DNA of 59,616 bases, taken from NCBI RefSeq assembly GCF_001485415.1, contig NZ_BCMQ01000021.1, positions 1-59,616 of the forward strand, written 5' to 3'. Below the pieces are notes generated by a model. It worked only from the letters and a program-made list of their open reading frames with translations. It ran no database searches and was not told the DNA's origin. Shown here one piece after another: positions 6,973 through 16,050 of this stretch. Each line of letters starts with the position of its first letter. Positions within the stretch are counted from its first letter, which is position 1. The stretch is from Myroides odoratimimus (GTDB lineage: Bacteria > Bacteroidota > Bacteroidia > Flavobacteriales > Flavobacteriaceae). The position numbers were made by a program, and so were the translations under genes.

Positions 6973-9279
6973 ATGCTAACATTAATTTTTCTCACTTTTG
7001 TACTTGCTTTCGGAGTGTTATTTCTAAAGAAGTTTGTACAAACTAAATTTGTAGCATTAATATCCCTACTTCCATTTTCAATTTTTTTATATCTATTATC
7101 TTTTTTACGTTCTGTAAAAGACGGATTTAATAGTGTCCTATTTAGCACTGAATGGATTCCTTCATTAGGAATCAATTTAGACTTTAAAATAGACGGTCTA
7201 TCACTTTTGTTTGGATTATTGATTTCTGGAATTGGAACATTGGTATATTTATATGCTTCTTCTTATTTAAGAGGGCATCCTCTGTTACACCGTTTTATTT
7301 GCTACCTCACTGTTTTTATGGGAGCAATGTTAGGAGTCGTTACTTCTGACAATCTAATCACCTTGTTTATTTTTTGGGAGCTTACGAGTATAAGCTCATT
7401 CTTCTTGATTGGTTTTAATAATGAAGAAGAAGAATCTAGAACGAGTGCATTATGGGCTTTAGCCATTACAGGGTTAGGAGGATTCTTCTTACTGTCCTTT
7501 GGTGTCATAGTAGGAACTATATCCGGAACATATTCTATACACGAGTTATTAGGACAGAGTGATGTGTTAAGAGAGAGTCCTTTCTACTTATTAATTATCA
7601 TTTTCTTATTTATAGCAGCTTTTACTAAGTCTGCACAGTTCCCTTTTCACTTCTGGTTACCAGGAGCGATGAAGGCTCCTACACCAGTATCAGCGTATCT
7701 ACACTCTGCTACGATGGTGAAGGCGGGTGTATATTTAGTAGCTAGATTCACTCCTATACTAGGAGGTAAGATGGAGTGGAACACAATCTTACTAGTAGTA
7801 GGTGGTGTGACGATGCTATTCGGCGCTTTTCACAGTGTCTTTAGAAAAGATATGAAAGGAATATTAGCTTACTCTACTATATCTGCCTTAGGACTATTAA
7901 TGTTCTTGTTAGGGATAGGTACTCAGATAGCGCTATATGCTATGGCGGTATTCGTATTAGCACACGCATTGTATAAAGCAGCTTTTTTCTTGATTACAGG
8001 TATTATAGATCACGCTTTACATACCCGTGATATTAACGAGTTGGGAGGACTGCGTAAGTATTTCCCTCTGTTAAGTGTTGCAGCTGTTGTTGCCGCATTA
8101 TCATGTGCAGGTATTCCTCTGACTTTTGGGTTTATTGGGAAAGAGTTGATCTATGAGAGTGGACTTCATTATATGGATGAGACTTTAGCGATAATATTAG
8201 TAGGTGCCTTATTCTTCACAAATGTGTTTTTGACGGGCTCAGGTTTCTTAATTGGTATAAAACCTTTCTTCGGTAAAGCGACTAAGAATGTCTGTATCTC
8301 TCATCAACCTGATTGGGCACTTATAGCTCCTCCTGTAGTATTAGGATTCTTTACCTTACTATTAGGAGTATTACCAGCTATAGCGTATCACGAAATCATC
8401 ATAGCGACCTTTAGTGCTATGTACGGTTCTGTAGTAGAGATGCCACTAGCGATATGGCATGGTGTAAATACTAGCTTATTATTAAGTGGATGTACGATCG
8501 TGCTGGGTACGATAGTGTATATCATCTTTAAGAGATGGAAGAACCCGCTATGTGTAGTAGAGAACTTCGAAAAAGTATCTCCTAAGAATATATTCTCTAT
8601 CATCGTAGAGTTCTTCAGAGTATTAGCTTATCGTTATACTTGGATCTTCCACAACGGATATCTAAGATCTTATCTAGCAGTAATCATTGTTTTCTTTGTG
8701 GGATTAGTAGGATATACGTTATTTGCAGATGTACCACTACGTGTGAACACGACAGGGCTGTCTGAGTTTAGAGCTTATGAGTTAGTCGTATTCTTAATTG
8801 CGGTAGTAGCAATTGTCTTTGCAATAAATACATCATCAAGATTGACAGCAATTGCAGCTACTGGAGTAGTAGGGTATTGTATCTGTTTAATATTCGTATT
8901 CTACGGCGCGCCTGATTTAGGAATGACGCAGTTCGCTATTGATACATTGACTACAGTACTATTTATTTTGGTACTGTTTAAGTTACCTCCATTCTTAAAA
9001 CTAGGTAATAGGAAGATACAGTTTAGAGATGCAGTTATTTCTATTGCATTCGGTGTTTTGATTTCTATTATTACTTTACAAGCTTTAGTATCTCCAGCAG
9101 ATAAGGATATCAGTAGATATTATGCAGAGAATGTATATGTACTTGCTAAAGGTAAGAACGTGGTGAATGTTATCTTAGTAGACTTTAGAGGGTTCGATAC
9201 CATGATAGAGACGATAGTATTATCTATTGCTGCATTAGGAGTATTCAGTATGTTAAAATATAGAGAAGATGAAGAATAA
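6973..9279 (+). CDS. mrpA: Mrp Na+/H+ antiporter subunit A
   Basis: MrpA is the largest subunit of the multisubunit Mrp sodium/proton antiporter in the inner membrane and is related to the NuoL subunit of complex I. The 768-residue protein is a chain of membrane helices. It contains FWELTSISSFFLIGF (about residue 135) and PFHFWLPGAMKAPTPVSAYL followed by MVKAG, hallmarks of proton-pumping NuoL-type subunits. The C-terminal part (PDLGMTQFAIDTLTTVLFIL) is typical of MrpA only. It opens the mrpABCDEFG operon and overlaps mrpB by 11 bp. The operon supports sodium and pH homeostasis. Confidence 0.95.
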   Translation: MLTLIFLTFVLAFGVLFLKKFVQTKFVALISLLPFSIFLYLLSFLRSVKDGFNSVLFSTEWIPSLGINLDFKIDGLSLLFGLLISGIGTLVYLYASSYLRGHPLLHRFICYLTVFMGAMLGVVTSDNLITLFIFWELTSISSFFLIGFNNEEEESRTSALWALAITGLGGFFLLSFGVIVGTISGTYSIHELLGQSDVLRESPFYLLIIIFLFIAAFTKSAQFPFHFWLPGAMKAPTPVSAYLHSATMVKAGVYLVARFTPILGGKMEWNTILLVVGGVTMLFGAFHSVFRKDMKGILAYSTISALGLLMFLLGIGTQIALYAMAVFVLAHALYKAAFFLITGIIDHALHTRDINELGGLRKYFPLLSVAAVVAALSCAGIPLTFGFIGKELIYESGLHYMDETLAIILVGALFFTNVFLTGSGFLIGIKPFFGKATKNVCISHQPDWALIAPPVVLGFFTLLLGVLPAIAYHEIIIATFSAMYGSVVEMPLAIWHGVNTSLLLSGCTIVLGTIVYIIFKRWKNPLCVVENFEKVSPKNIFSIIVEFFRVLAYRYTWIFHNGYLRSYLAVIIVFFVGLVGYTLFADVPLRVNTTGLSEFRAYELVVFLIAVVAIVFAINTSSRLTAIAATGVVGYCICLIFVFYGAPDLGMTQFAIDTLTTVLFILVLFKLPPFLKLGNRKIQFRDAVISIAFGVLISIITLQALVSPADKDISRYYAENVYVLAKGKNVVNVILVDFRGFDTMIETIVLSIAALGVFSMLKYREDEE

Positions 9280-9712
9280 GACTAAGTACGATATAAAGAA
9301 GATGGACTCAACGATATTGAGGACAGCGACTAATTACTTATTACCTCTGTTATTATTATTTTCTCTTTTCGTATTGTTAAGAGGGCATTATTTATCAGGA
9401 GGAGGTTTTGTTGGAGGACTGATAGCGTCTATAGCATTTGTGTTACACGCTTTTGCTTATACGACTAGAAGAACATTGAGACTGTTTCAGATTCCGCCGC
9501 GTATGTTGATACCTATAGGCTTGACAATTTCTTTTATAAGTGGTTTTTTGCCTGTAATATTGGGAAGACCTTTTATGACAGGAGTTTGGTTCGCAGATAA
9601 TGTAGCAGTTATAGGCTCAGTGGGGACTGCCTTGTTTTTTGATATTGGAGTCTATTTAGTGGTAGTTGGTGTTGTGCTAACTATATTATTAACTATTTCA
9701 GAAAGTGAATAA
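9269..9712 (+). CDS. mrpB: Mrp antiporter subunit B
   Basis: This small membrane subunit of 147 residues shows FVLLRGHYLSGGGFVGGLIA (about 40-59), the conserved MrpB segment, and about four hydrophobic helices. It overlaps the end of mrpA by 11 bp, which indicates translational coupling, and precedes mrpC by 11 bp. All seven Mrp subunits are needed for antiport in characterised systems, and all are present here. Confidence 0.93.
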   Translation: MKNKTKYDIKKMDSTILRTATNYLLPLLLLFSLFVLLRGHYLSGGGFVGGLIASIAFVLHAFAYTTRRTLRLFQIPPRMLIPIGLTISFISGFLPVILGRPFMTGVWFADNVAVIGSVGTALFFDIGVYLVVVGVVLTILLTISESE

Positions 9713-9723
9713 AAGAGATAAGT

Positions 9724-10077
9724 ATGGAATTACTATTAGTATTATTAGTTGGAATCTTATATTCTGCAGGTATATACTTGATCTTGCGTAGAAGTATGGT
9801 TAAGTTACTTTTAGGGTTTATGATGCTAGGTAATGGCGCCAATATATTGATCTTCTTAATGGGGGAGTTAACCAAAGGGAAAGCGCCTATCATTAACGGA
9901 GAGAGTAAGCATTTTACAGATGTATATGCAGACCCAGTGCCCCAAGCACTAATCTTGACAGCCATAGTTATCAGTTTTGGGTTGACAGCTTTTGCTATTA
10001 TTCTATTGAAGAAAGTACATGAGACAACAGGAACTGATGATTTAGATTCACTTAATATCCAAGATTTAGATATATGA
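9724..10077 (+). CDS. mrpC: Mrp antiporter subunit C
   Basis: MrpC is the NuoK-like subunit. The 117-residue protein has three predicted membrane helices and the typical segments MVKLLLGFMMLGNGANILIF and PVPQALILTAIVISFGLTA. Its stop overlaps the start of mrpD by 4 bp (ATGA), so the two are translationally coupled. Confidence 0.95.
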   Translation: MELLLVLLVGILYSAGIYLILRRSMVKLLLGFMMLGNGANILIFLMGELTKGKAPIINGESKHFTDVYADPVPQALILTAIVISFGLTAFAIILLKKVHETTGTDDLDSLNIQDLDI

Positions 10078-11585
10078 TTTCGAACTTTATATTAGCTCCT
10101 ATATTAGCACATATGCTGACGGCTATTGTACTGTTGTTCTTCTGGAAGAATGTACAGGCACAGAAGACTGTGAGTGTAATAGGTAACATCATCGGCTTCT
10201 TTGTGAGTTTGAGGTTGTTTACCCTAATATGGGAAAATGGAAATATGACTTTACAAATGGGAGGCTGGGAAGCACCATTTGGAATTACCTTCGTAGGTGA
10301 TATGTTGAGCGCTACGATGGTGATGCTTACTGCTATAGTGTCATTAGCTGTAGGTATATACTCAACGGCTGCGACTAATATTAGCCGTATACGATATGGA
10401 CACTTCTTTATCTATCACTTCCTAATTATGGGGTTGATGGGAGCCTTTTTGACAGGAGATATATTTAATCTTTATGTGTGGTTTGAAGTAGTGATTATTT
10501 CTTCTTTTGTTTTATTGACATTAGGAGGAAAAAAGAGACAGATGGAAGGTGCTGTGAAGTATGTAACAATGAATATGTTAGCTTCGGTAATCTTCTTAAC
10601 AGCCATCGGGATTCTATATGGACTAACAGGTAGTTTGAATATTGCAGACCTACCTGAACATGTAGCAGCAGTGGAGAATAGAGGATTAGTAACAGTAACC
10701 GCATTGTTGTTCTTTGTTGGTTTTGGTATTAAGTCAGCAGTGTTCCCAATGTACTTCTGGTTGCCATCGTCTTATCATACACCACCATCAGCTATCGGTG
10801 CTGTGTTTGGAGGATTGTTGACTAAGATGGGAGTGTATTCTATGATAAGAGTATTCACAGTAGTATTCGAACCTGATGATTTTGTATTACAAGTATTTAT
10901 AGTTATTGCTATTCTTACCATGATAAGTGGAGCACTAGGGGTGATCAATAAGCGTAATATTAGAAGAATATTATCTTACTTTATTGTTTGTCATATAGGG
11001 TATCTGATAGCAGGTATTGGTATCTATACAGAGCTAGCTTTTGTAGGAGTAGTGTTCTATCTAATCCACGATGTTATTGTGAAGAGTAACTTCTTTATGA
11101 TGAGTGGTCTGATACAGAAAATACGTGTAACACAAGATATTTATCGATTAGGAGGGTTCTATAAGGATTACCCTAAGTTGTCTATCGTCTTTGCGATTAT
11201 CCTATTCTCTCTAGCAGGTATACCACCGTTGTCTGGGTTCTGGCCAAAGATTCTTTTGTTCCAAGAAGCCTTTAAGCAGGAGAGTTATGTGTTATTAGGG
11301 ACATTGATATTTGCGAGTTTTATTACTTTATTTATTGTAGCTCGTATTTGGTCAGAAGTGTTTTGGAAAGATTTGCCAAAGCCGAATGCGGAAGAGGTAG
11401 ACTATTTCGCACCGTTCCATACTAGAGGTAAAATAGCTTTAGTATTACCAGTTATTGGATTAGCTGTAGTATCTCTGTTGATTGGGTTTAATGCTTCTTT
11501 TGTATTTAAAGTAGCAGAGCGTGTAGCATACGAACTAATGAATCCGTCAATATATATAGAATCAGTAATGCATCATTTAAAATAA
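10074..11585 (+). CDS. mrpD: Mrp antiporter subunit D
   Basis: MrpD is the NuoN/NuoM-like proton channel subunit. The 503-residue protein consists of membrane helices with FNLYVWFEVVIISSFVLLTL (the glutamate helix), SAVFPMYFWLPSSYHTPPSA and LSGFWPKILL, all conserved among antiporter-like subunits. It starts inside the mrpC stop and precedes mrpE by 7 bp. Confidence 0.95.
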   Translation: MISNFILAPILAHMLTAIVLLFFWKNVQAQKTVSVIGNIIGFFVSLRLFTLIWENGNMTLQMGGWEAPFGITFVGDMLSATMVMLTAIVSLAVGIYSTAATNISRIRYGHFFIYHFLIMGLMGAFLTGDIFNLYVWFEVVIISSFVLLTLGGKKRQMEGAVKYVTMNMLASVIFLTAIGILYGLTGSLNIADLPEHVAAVENRGLVTVTALLFFVGFGIKSAVFPMYFWLPSSYHTPPSAIGAVFGGLLTKMGVYSMIRVFTVVFEPDDFVLQVFIVIAILTMISGALGVINKRNIRRILSYFIVCHIGYLIAGIGIYTELAFVGVVFYLIHDVIVKSNFFMMSGLIQKIRVTQDIYRLGGFYKDYPKLSIVFAIILFSLAGIPPLSGFWPKILLFQEAFKQESYVLLGTLIFASFITLFIVARIWSEVFWKDLPKPNAEEVDYFAPFHTRGKIALVLPVIGLAVVSLLIGFNASFVFKVAERVAYELMNPSIYIESVMHHLK

Positions 11586-11592
11586 GCAGATT

Positions 11593-12075
11593 ATGTTGAA
11601 GTATTTTTTACTTAATTTATTATTGACATTTGTCTGGGTTGCTTTAACAGGACAGTTGAATTATTCTAACTTCATCTTTGGAGGTGCGGCAGGATTCTTT
11701 ATTTTATGGATGTTAACAAGACGATCTAAGCAAGCAGATAAAGAATATTTCTATCGCGTACCGAAGATTATGATTTTCATTCTTTATTTTCTTTATGATA
11801 TGATGGAGGCTAACCTACGTGTAGCTATAGATGTAATGACTCCTAATTATCACACGACACCTGGTATCATTAAGTATAATCTAGATGCTAAGACAGATTT
11901 TGAGATTACGATGTTGACCAATATCATTGCCTTAACTCCGGGTACTATGGTGATCGATATTGCGGAAGATAAAAGTTATGTTTATATACATACTATGTAT
12001 TTAAGAGATAAACACAAGTTTATTAAGAATATGAAAGAGAGAACAGAAACTAAACTATTAGAGATATTGCGATGA
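11593..12075 (+). CDS. mrpE: Mrp antiporter subunit E
   Basis: The 160-residue protein has two or three N-terminal membrane helices and a soluble C-terminal part with MLTNIIALTPGTMVIDI, the MrpE family signature. MrpE has no complex I counterpart. Its stop overlaps the start of mrpF by 4 bp. Confidence 0.94.
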   Translation: MLKYFLLNLLLTFVWVALTGQLNYSNFIFGGAAGFFILWMLTRRSKQADKEYFYRVPKIMIFILYFLYDMMEANLRVAIDVMTPNYHTTPGIIKYNLDAKTDFEITMLTNIIALTPGTMVIDIAEDKSYVYIHTMYLRDKHKFIKNMKERTETKLLEILR

Positions 12076-12347
12076 CAGTAGAAGATTATTTAATATATGT
12101 AATTATGCCTATCATCAGTTTGTCTTTAATCTTCATATTTATAAGATTTCTAAAAGGACCAAGTGTATCAGATAGAGTAGTCGCTCTAGACTTACTGATT
12201 ACAGTAGGGGTAGGGGTTATTGGAGTGTTTAGCTTGATTGCTAATGACCCAATATTCTTAGATGTAGCAATGATATTGGCATTAATAGCATTCTTGAGTA
12301 CAGTGGCTTTTGCCTATTATTTATTAAAGAGAAATAGAGATGATTGA
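12072..12347 (+). CDS. mrpF: Mrp antiporter subunit F
   Basis: This 91-residue protein has three membrane helices. It shows FLKGPSVSDRVVALDLLIT, the conserved MrpF segment that carries an acidic residue in a membrane helix. It overlaps both neighbours (mrpE by 4 bp and mrpG by 8 bp), as expected for subunits made in fixed ratio. Confidence 0.95.
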   Translation: MTVEDYLIYVIMPIISLSLIFIFIRFLKGPSVSDRVVALDLLITVGVGVIGVFSLIANDPIFLDVAMILALIAFLSTVAFAYYLLKRNRDD

Positions 12348-12741
12348 TATTTTAATAATGATATTAAGTACTGTAGGAGCAGTATTTGTGTTAATAGCTT
12401 CCATAGGAATAGTACGTATGCCTGATTTCTATACTAGACTGTCTATTACGATTAAGGCAGCGACTTTAGGTATCGGGTGTATTCTTACAGCGGCAGCTAT
12501 ACATTTTGCAGAATTTTCAACAACGACTAAAGTGTTAGCTATTATATTTTTCTTGTTTATCACTTCTCCTGTTGCAGCATTCTTGATTGCAAGAACGGCT
12601 TATATTACAGGGATAAAGCTATGGGATAAGTCTGTAGTAGATGAATTACAGAATCGATATGATAACCATAATAATATCCCTTTAGACGCTTGTAGAGAGG
12701 AAAAGTTAACAGCTGATAAACAATCACCAGACAAAGAATAA
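12340..12741 (+). CDS. mrpG: Mrp antiporter subunit G
   Basis: The last gene of the operon encodes 133 residues with three membrane helices. The signature is IGIVRMPDFYTRLSITIKAATLGIG, of which the RMPDFYTRL part is most diagnostic. The hydrophilic C-terminal tail of about 30 residues is longer than usual for MrpG and its role is unknown. The S46 peptidase gene follows with its own promoter-like sequence. Confidence 0.95.
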   Translation: MIDILIMILSTVGAVFVLIASIGIVRMPDFYTRLSITIKAATLGIGCILTAAAIHFAEFSTTTKVLAIIFFLFITSPVAAFLIARTAYITGIKLWDKSVVDELQNRYDNHNNIPLDACREEKLTADKQSPDKE

Positions 12742-12750
12742 TTACAACAA

Positions 12751-12784
12751 TTGAGGAAGATTTATAGAATTAAATTTATCTTCG
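12751..12784 (+). promoter_or_regulatory. Possible promoter of the S46 peptidase gene
   Basis: TTG (12751-12753) and TATCTTCG (12777-12784) are 23 bp apart and resemble the -33 and -7 elements, with one mismatch in the -7 box. They lie 22 nt before the ATG at 12807. Confidence 0.4.
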
Positions 12785-12806
12785 CATTTCTAACATACTA
12801 ATTAAT

Positions 12807-14960
12807 ATGAAAAAAATCGTTTTATTTTTAACTGCATTCATATTAGCGATACCTACTACGGTAAAAGCTGATGAAGGGATGTGGTTCTTAATGTTCATAG
12901 AGCGTTTAAACCAACGCGATATGGAGAAGATGGGACTACAGTTGACATCTGAAGAAATATATAGTATCAATAATCATTCGTTGAAAGATGCTATTATACA
13001 ATTTGATGGTGGATGTACAGCAGAGATTGTATCTAATCAAGGTTTGGTATTGACTAACCACCACTGTGGATATGATAAAATAGCTAAATTATCTACACCA
13101 GAAGACGATATCTTAACGAATGGATTCTGGGCAAAAGATAAAGCAAGTGAGAGAGCTGCTAAAGGTCTTTCTGTTCGTTTCTTTGTGAGAATGGACAATG
13201 TAACAAAGCGTATCTTAAGCGTTGTTAATGATAAGATGTCTGAAATCGAAAGAGAGAAAGCAATCAACCAAGAAATCGCTAAGATTCAAAAAGAAAATGA
13301 TGGAGATGGAAAATATACTGTTTCTGTAAAATCATTCTTCCAAGGTAATGAATTCTACTATTTCGTATACCAAGATTATAATGATGTACGTTTAGTAGGA
13401 ACTCCTCCTAACAGCATCGGTAAGTTCGGAGGTGATACTGATAACTGGGAATGGCCACGTCATACAGGTGACTTCTCTTTGTTCCGTGTTTATACGGATA
13501 AAGATGGTAATCCTGCAGAGTACTCTGCAGATAATGTACCAATGGTTCCTAAACACCACTTACCTGTATCTATCACAGGTATAAAAGAAGGTGACTTCTC
13601 TATGATATTAGGATATCCAGGTAGAACAAATAGATGGATGCCTGCACAAGGAGTAGAGCAAAACATTAAGTTCGCTTATCCAGCTTGGGTTGAAGGATCT
13701 AAGTTAGGAATGGATGTAATGAAAAAGTATATGGCTGCAAATGACGCAGTACGCCTTAACTATGCATCTAAATATGCTGGTGTAGCTAACTACTGGAAGA
13801 ACCGTCAAGGTATGATTGATGCATTGACTCAACACCAGACTGTGGCGACTAAAACAAAAGCTGAAAAAGATTTCCATAAATGGGCTTCTAAAAAAGAGAA
13901 CGTTGCTAAATACGGAAATGTAATAGCAGACATTAATGCATGGTATAAAGCGACTAATGAGAAGTCTCGTCATGATAATTACTTAATGACAATGTTGCGT
14001 ACTTCTAATTTAGTAGCTGCGCCATATCGTTTAGCTGGAGGTATGGAAGCGTATGCTGCTGGTGATGATAAGAAACGTGCTGAGATGTTACCTGAGTTTA
14101 AAGAGTATATCAAGAGTATCTATGGTAGTACTTATGAGCCATTAGAAAGAGAAATGTTAGCTAAACAATTAGCTCTTTATGCAACTAAATCTACAGGATA
14201 TGACATCGCTCCTTATGTAGCTGAAATCAACAAAGAATACAATGGTGATTTTGAAAAGTATGTAGATGAGATTTTTGAAAAGAGTGTATTTGCTAACCAA
14301 GAGGCTATTGATGCTTTCTTAGCAGATCCTAAAGGAGTGACTATTTCTCGTGACCCAATGTTTAAGTTATCTGTAGCTATTATGGATCATTATAGAGCTA
14401 TGCCTGATAATGTAACTGCATTAGAAGATAAGTTCCAAAAAGCATATAGATTGTTTGTAGATGGAGTACAAAAAAGTAACCCTACAGGTAAGTACTATCC
14501 AGATGCAAACTCTACTTTACGTTTAACTTATGGTACTGTAAAAGACCTACCAAGAGGAAATAAAGTAAATGATGCTGCAGAGAACTGGTTTACTACTTTA
14601 AAAGGTACAGTTGCTAAACATAAAGTAGGTGATGAAGAGTTCGAAGCACCACAAAAACTAATCGACTTATATAATAAGAAAGATTATGGTGTGTATGCTG
14701 ATAAAGCAGGACATATGCCTGTAAACTTCTTGACTAACCATGATATCACGGGAGGTAACTCAGGTTCTCCAGTATTAAATGGAAAAGGAGAATTAATCGG
14801 ACTTGCGTTTGATGGTAATATCGAAGCTATGGCAGGAGACGTTATTTATGACCCTAAATTACAACGTACAATTAACGTAGATATTCGTTACGTACTATTC
14901 ATTATAGATAAGTTCGCTGACGCTAAACATATTGTAGACGAGATGACTATTGTAAAATAG
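12807..14960 (+). CDS. S46 family dipeptidyl-peptidase, DPP7-type
   Basis: This 717-residue periplasmic serine peptidase removes dipeptides from the N-termini of peptides, feeding amino acid uptake in asaccharolytic Bacteroidota. A signal peptide ending near KADEG is present. The catalytic triad is visible: the His in VLTNHHCGYD (residues 85-86), the Asp in WPRHTGDFSLF, and Ser652 in TGGNSGSPV. In this family the residue 18 positions after the Ser sets specificity: Arg in DPP11 (acidic P1) and Gly in DPP7 (hydrophobic P1). Here it is Gly670 in LAFDGN, so DPP7-like specificity is inferred. A strong terminator follows. Confidence 0.95.
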   Translation: MKKIVLFLTAFILAIPTTVKADEGMWFLMFIERLNQRDMEKMGLQLTSEEIYSINNHSLKDAIIQFDGGCTAEIVSNQGLVLTNHHCGYDKIAKLSTPEDDILTNGFWAKDKASERAAKGLSVRFFVRMDNVTKRILSVVNDKMSEIEREKAINQEIAKIQKENDGDGKYTVSVKSFFQGNEFYYFVYQDYNDVRLVGTPPNSIGKFGGDTDNWEWPRHTGDFSLFRVYTDKDGNPAEYSADNVPMVPKHHLPVSITGIKEGDFSMILGYPGRTNRWMPAQGVEQNIKFAYPAWVEGSKLGMDVMKKYMAANDAVRLNYASKYAGVANYWKNRQGMIDALTQHQTVATKTKAEKDFHKWASKKENVAKYGNVIADINAWYKATNEKSRHDNYLMTMLRTSNLVAAPYRLAGGMEAYAAGDDKKRAEMLPEFKEYIKSIYGSTYEPLEREMLAKQLALYATKSTGYDIAPYVAEINKEYNGDFEKYVDEIFEKSVFANQEAIDAFLADPKGVTISRDPMFKLSVAIMDHYRAMPDNVTALEDKFQKAYRLFVDGVQKSNPTGKYYPDANSTLRLTYGTVKDLPRGNKVNDAAENWFTTLKGTVAKHKVGDEEFEAPQKLIDLYNKKDYGVYADKAGHMPVNFLTNHDITGGNSGSPVLNGKGELIGLAFDGNIEAMAGDVIYDPKLQRTINVDIRYVLFIIDKFADAKHIVDEMTIVK

Positions 14961-14980
14961 TTCGTTTAGTTAAAATTCAC

Positions 14981-15012
14981 AAAACGCCTAAATTATTTAG
15001 GCGTTTTTTTTT
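14981..15012 (+). terminator. Terminator after the S46 peptidase
   Basis: AAAACGCCTAAA (14981-14992) pairs with TTTAGGCGTTTT (14996-15007) around a 3-nt loop and is followed by more T. It is a perfect 12-bp stem. Confidence 0.9.
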
Positions 15013-15045
15013 GTGCATAAATGTTTCCTGAATTAAGTTTACATC

Positions 15046-16050
15046 ATGAAAAAGTATGTGTTATTTATCTGTTTAATATTCTTGGTTAGTTGTGTCTCTA
15101 AGGGAGATAAGGACTTGCAGACGAAGTTGTCTTTTTACTATTGGAGAACTAACTTTCAGTTAGACTCACTAGAAAGAACTACGCTTAAAGAGTTAGAAGT
15201 GGACAAGCTTTATATTCGCTATTTTGATATTGGACTACAAGGTGATTCTCCTATACCTATACGACCTATACTGTTTAAAGACTCTATTCTTGATGTAGAG
15301 ATTGTTCCTGTTGTGTATATCAAGAATGAAGTCTTAGTGAATAGTAAGGTAGATAGAGAATTGTCAAAAAAGATAATAGACTATATCAATCAGATTAATA
15401 AACACAACCATATACAGATAAGTGAGATACAATTAGACTGTGATTGGAGCTTAAAGAGTAAGGATTCTTTTTTTGAATTGATAGAGTCAATTAAGAAAGA
15501 AAGTCAGTGGAAGGTGTCATCTACGATTAGACTACACCAAGTGAAGTACGCTGCTAAGACAGGAATACCAAAAGTAGACTATGGTGTACTGATGTACTAT
15601 AATATGGGGACTATCTCAGCAGATTCGTTGAACTCTATTTATGACCGTAATATAGGGAGCAAATATATAGGTGCATTGGCCGATTATCCTTTAGAACTGA
15701 AGTATGCTTTTCCTATTTATTCATGGGTAGTACATACTAGAGCTAATAAAGTAGTTCGCTTGATCAGTAGAGTTCGTACAGATGAAGTGGATAAAATAAG
15801 TGCTTTTAAAAGAATAGATGAGACTAGATATAGTGTGACAAAAGAAGGAATGTACTTTGGACAATTGTTTTTAGTTGGCGACCAGATAAAAGTAGAAACG
15901 ACTACTAGTGAGCAGTTGTTAGAGATGAAAAAAGACTTAGAGAAGGCAAGTGGGAAGTGCCCCTCTGAAATTATACTATATGATTTAAATTCAAGAAATA
16001 TCCCTTATTATGAAAAAGAAGTTTGGAAAAAGATTGTTGTATGCGAGTAG
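15046..16050 (+). CDS. Unrecognised lipoprotein, possible barrel fold
   Basis: I do not recognise this 334-residue protein. The N-terminus is a lipoprotein signal peptide with LVSC at about residues 13-16, so it is likely anchored in a membrane facing the periplasm. The body alternates short strands and helices, with IQLDCDWSLKSKDSFFELI (about 127-145) and YGVLMYYNMGTISADSL. This pattern recalls TIM-barrel glycosidase-like proteins, but no catalytic motif is certain. The next gene starts 41 bp inside this one, which implies that the two are translated together and act in one process. Confidence 0.8.
   Translation: MKKYVLFICLIFLVSCVSKGDKDLQTKLSFYYWRTNFQLDSLERTTLKELEVDKLYIRYFDIGLQGDSPIPIRPILFKDSILDVEIVPVVYIKNEVLVNSKVDRELSKKIIDYINQINKHNHIQISEIQLDCDWSLKSKDSFFELIESIKKESQWKVSSTIRLHQVKYAAKTGIPKVDYGVLMYYNMGTISADSLNSIYDRNIGSKYIGALADYPLELKYAFPIYSWVVHTRANKVVRLISRVRTDEVDKISAFKRIDETRYSVTKEGMYFGQLFLVGDQIKVETTTSEQLLEMKKDLEKASGKCPSEIILYDLNSRNIPYYEKEVWKKIVVCE

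Noticed and set aside
7302..8603. Minus-strand open frames inside the mrp operon
   Set aside because: All lie antisense to conserved Mrp subunit genes and encode nothing recognisable.
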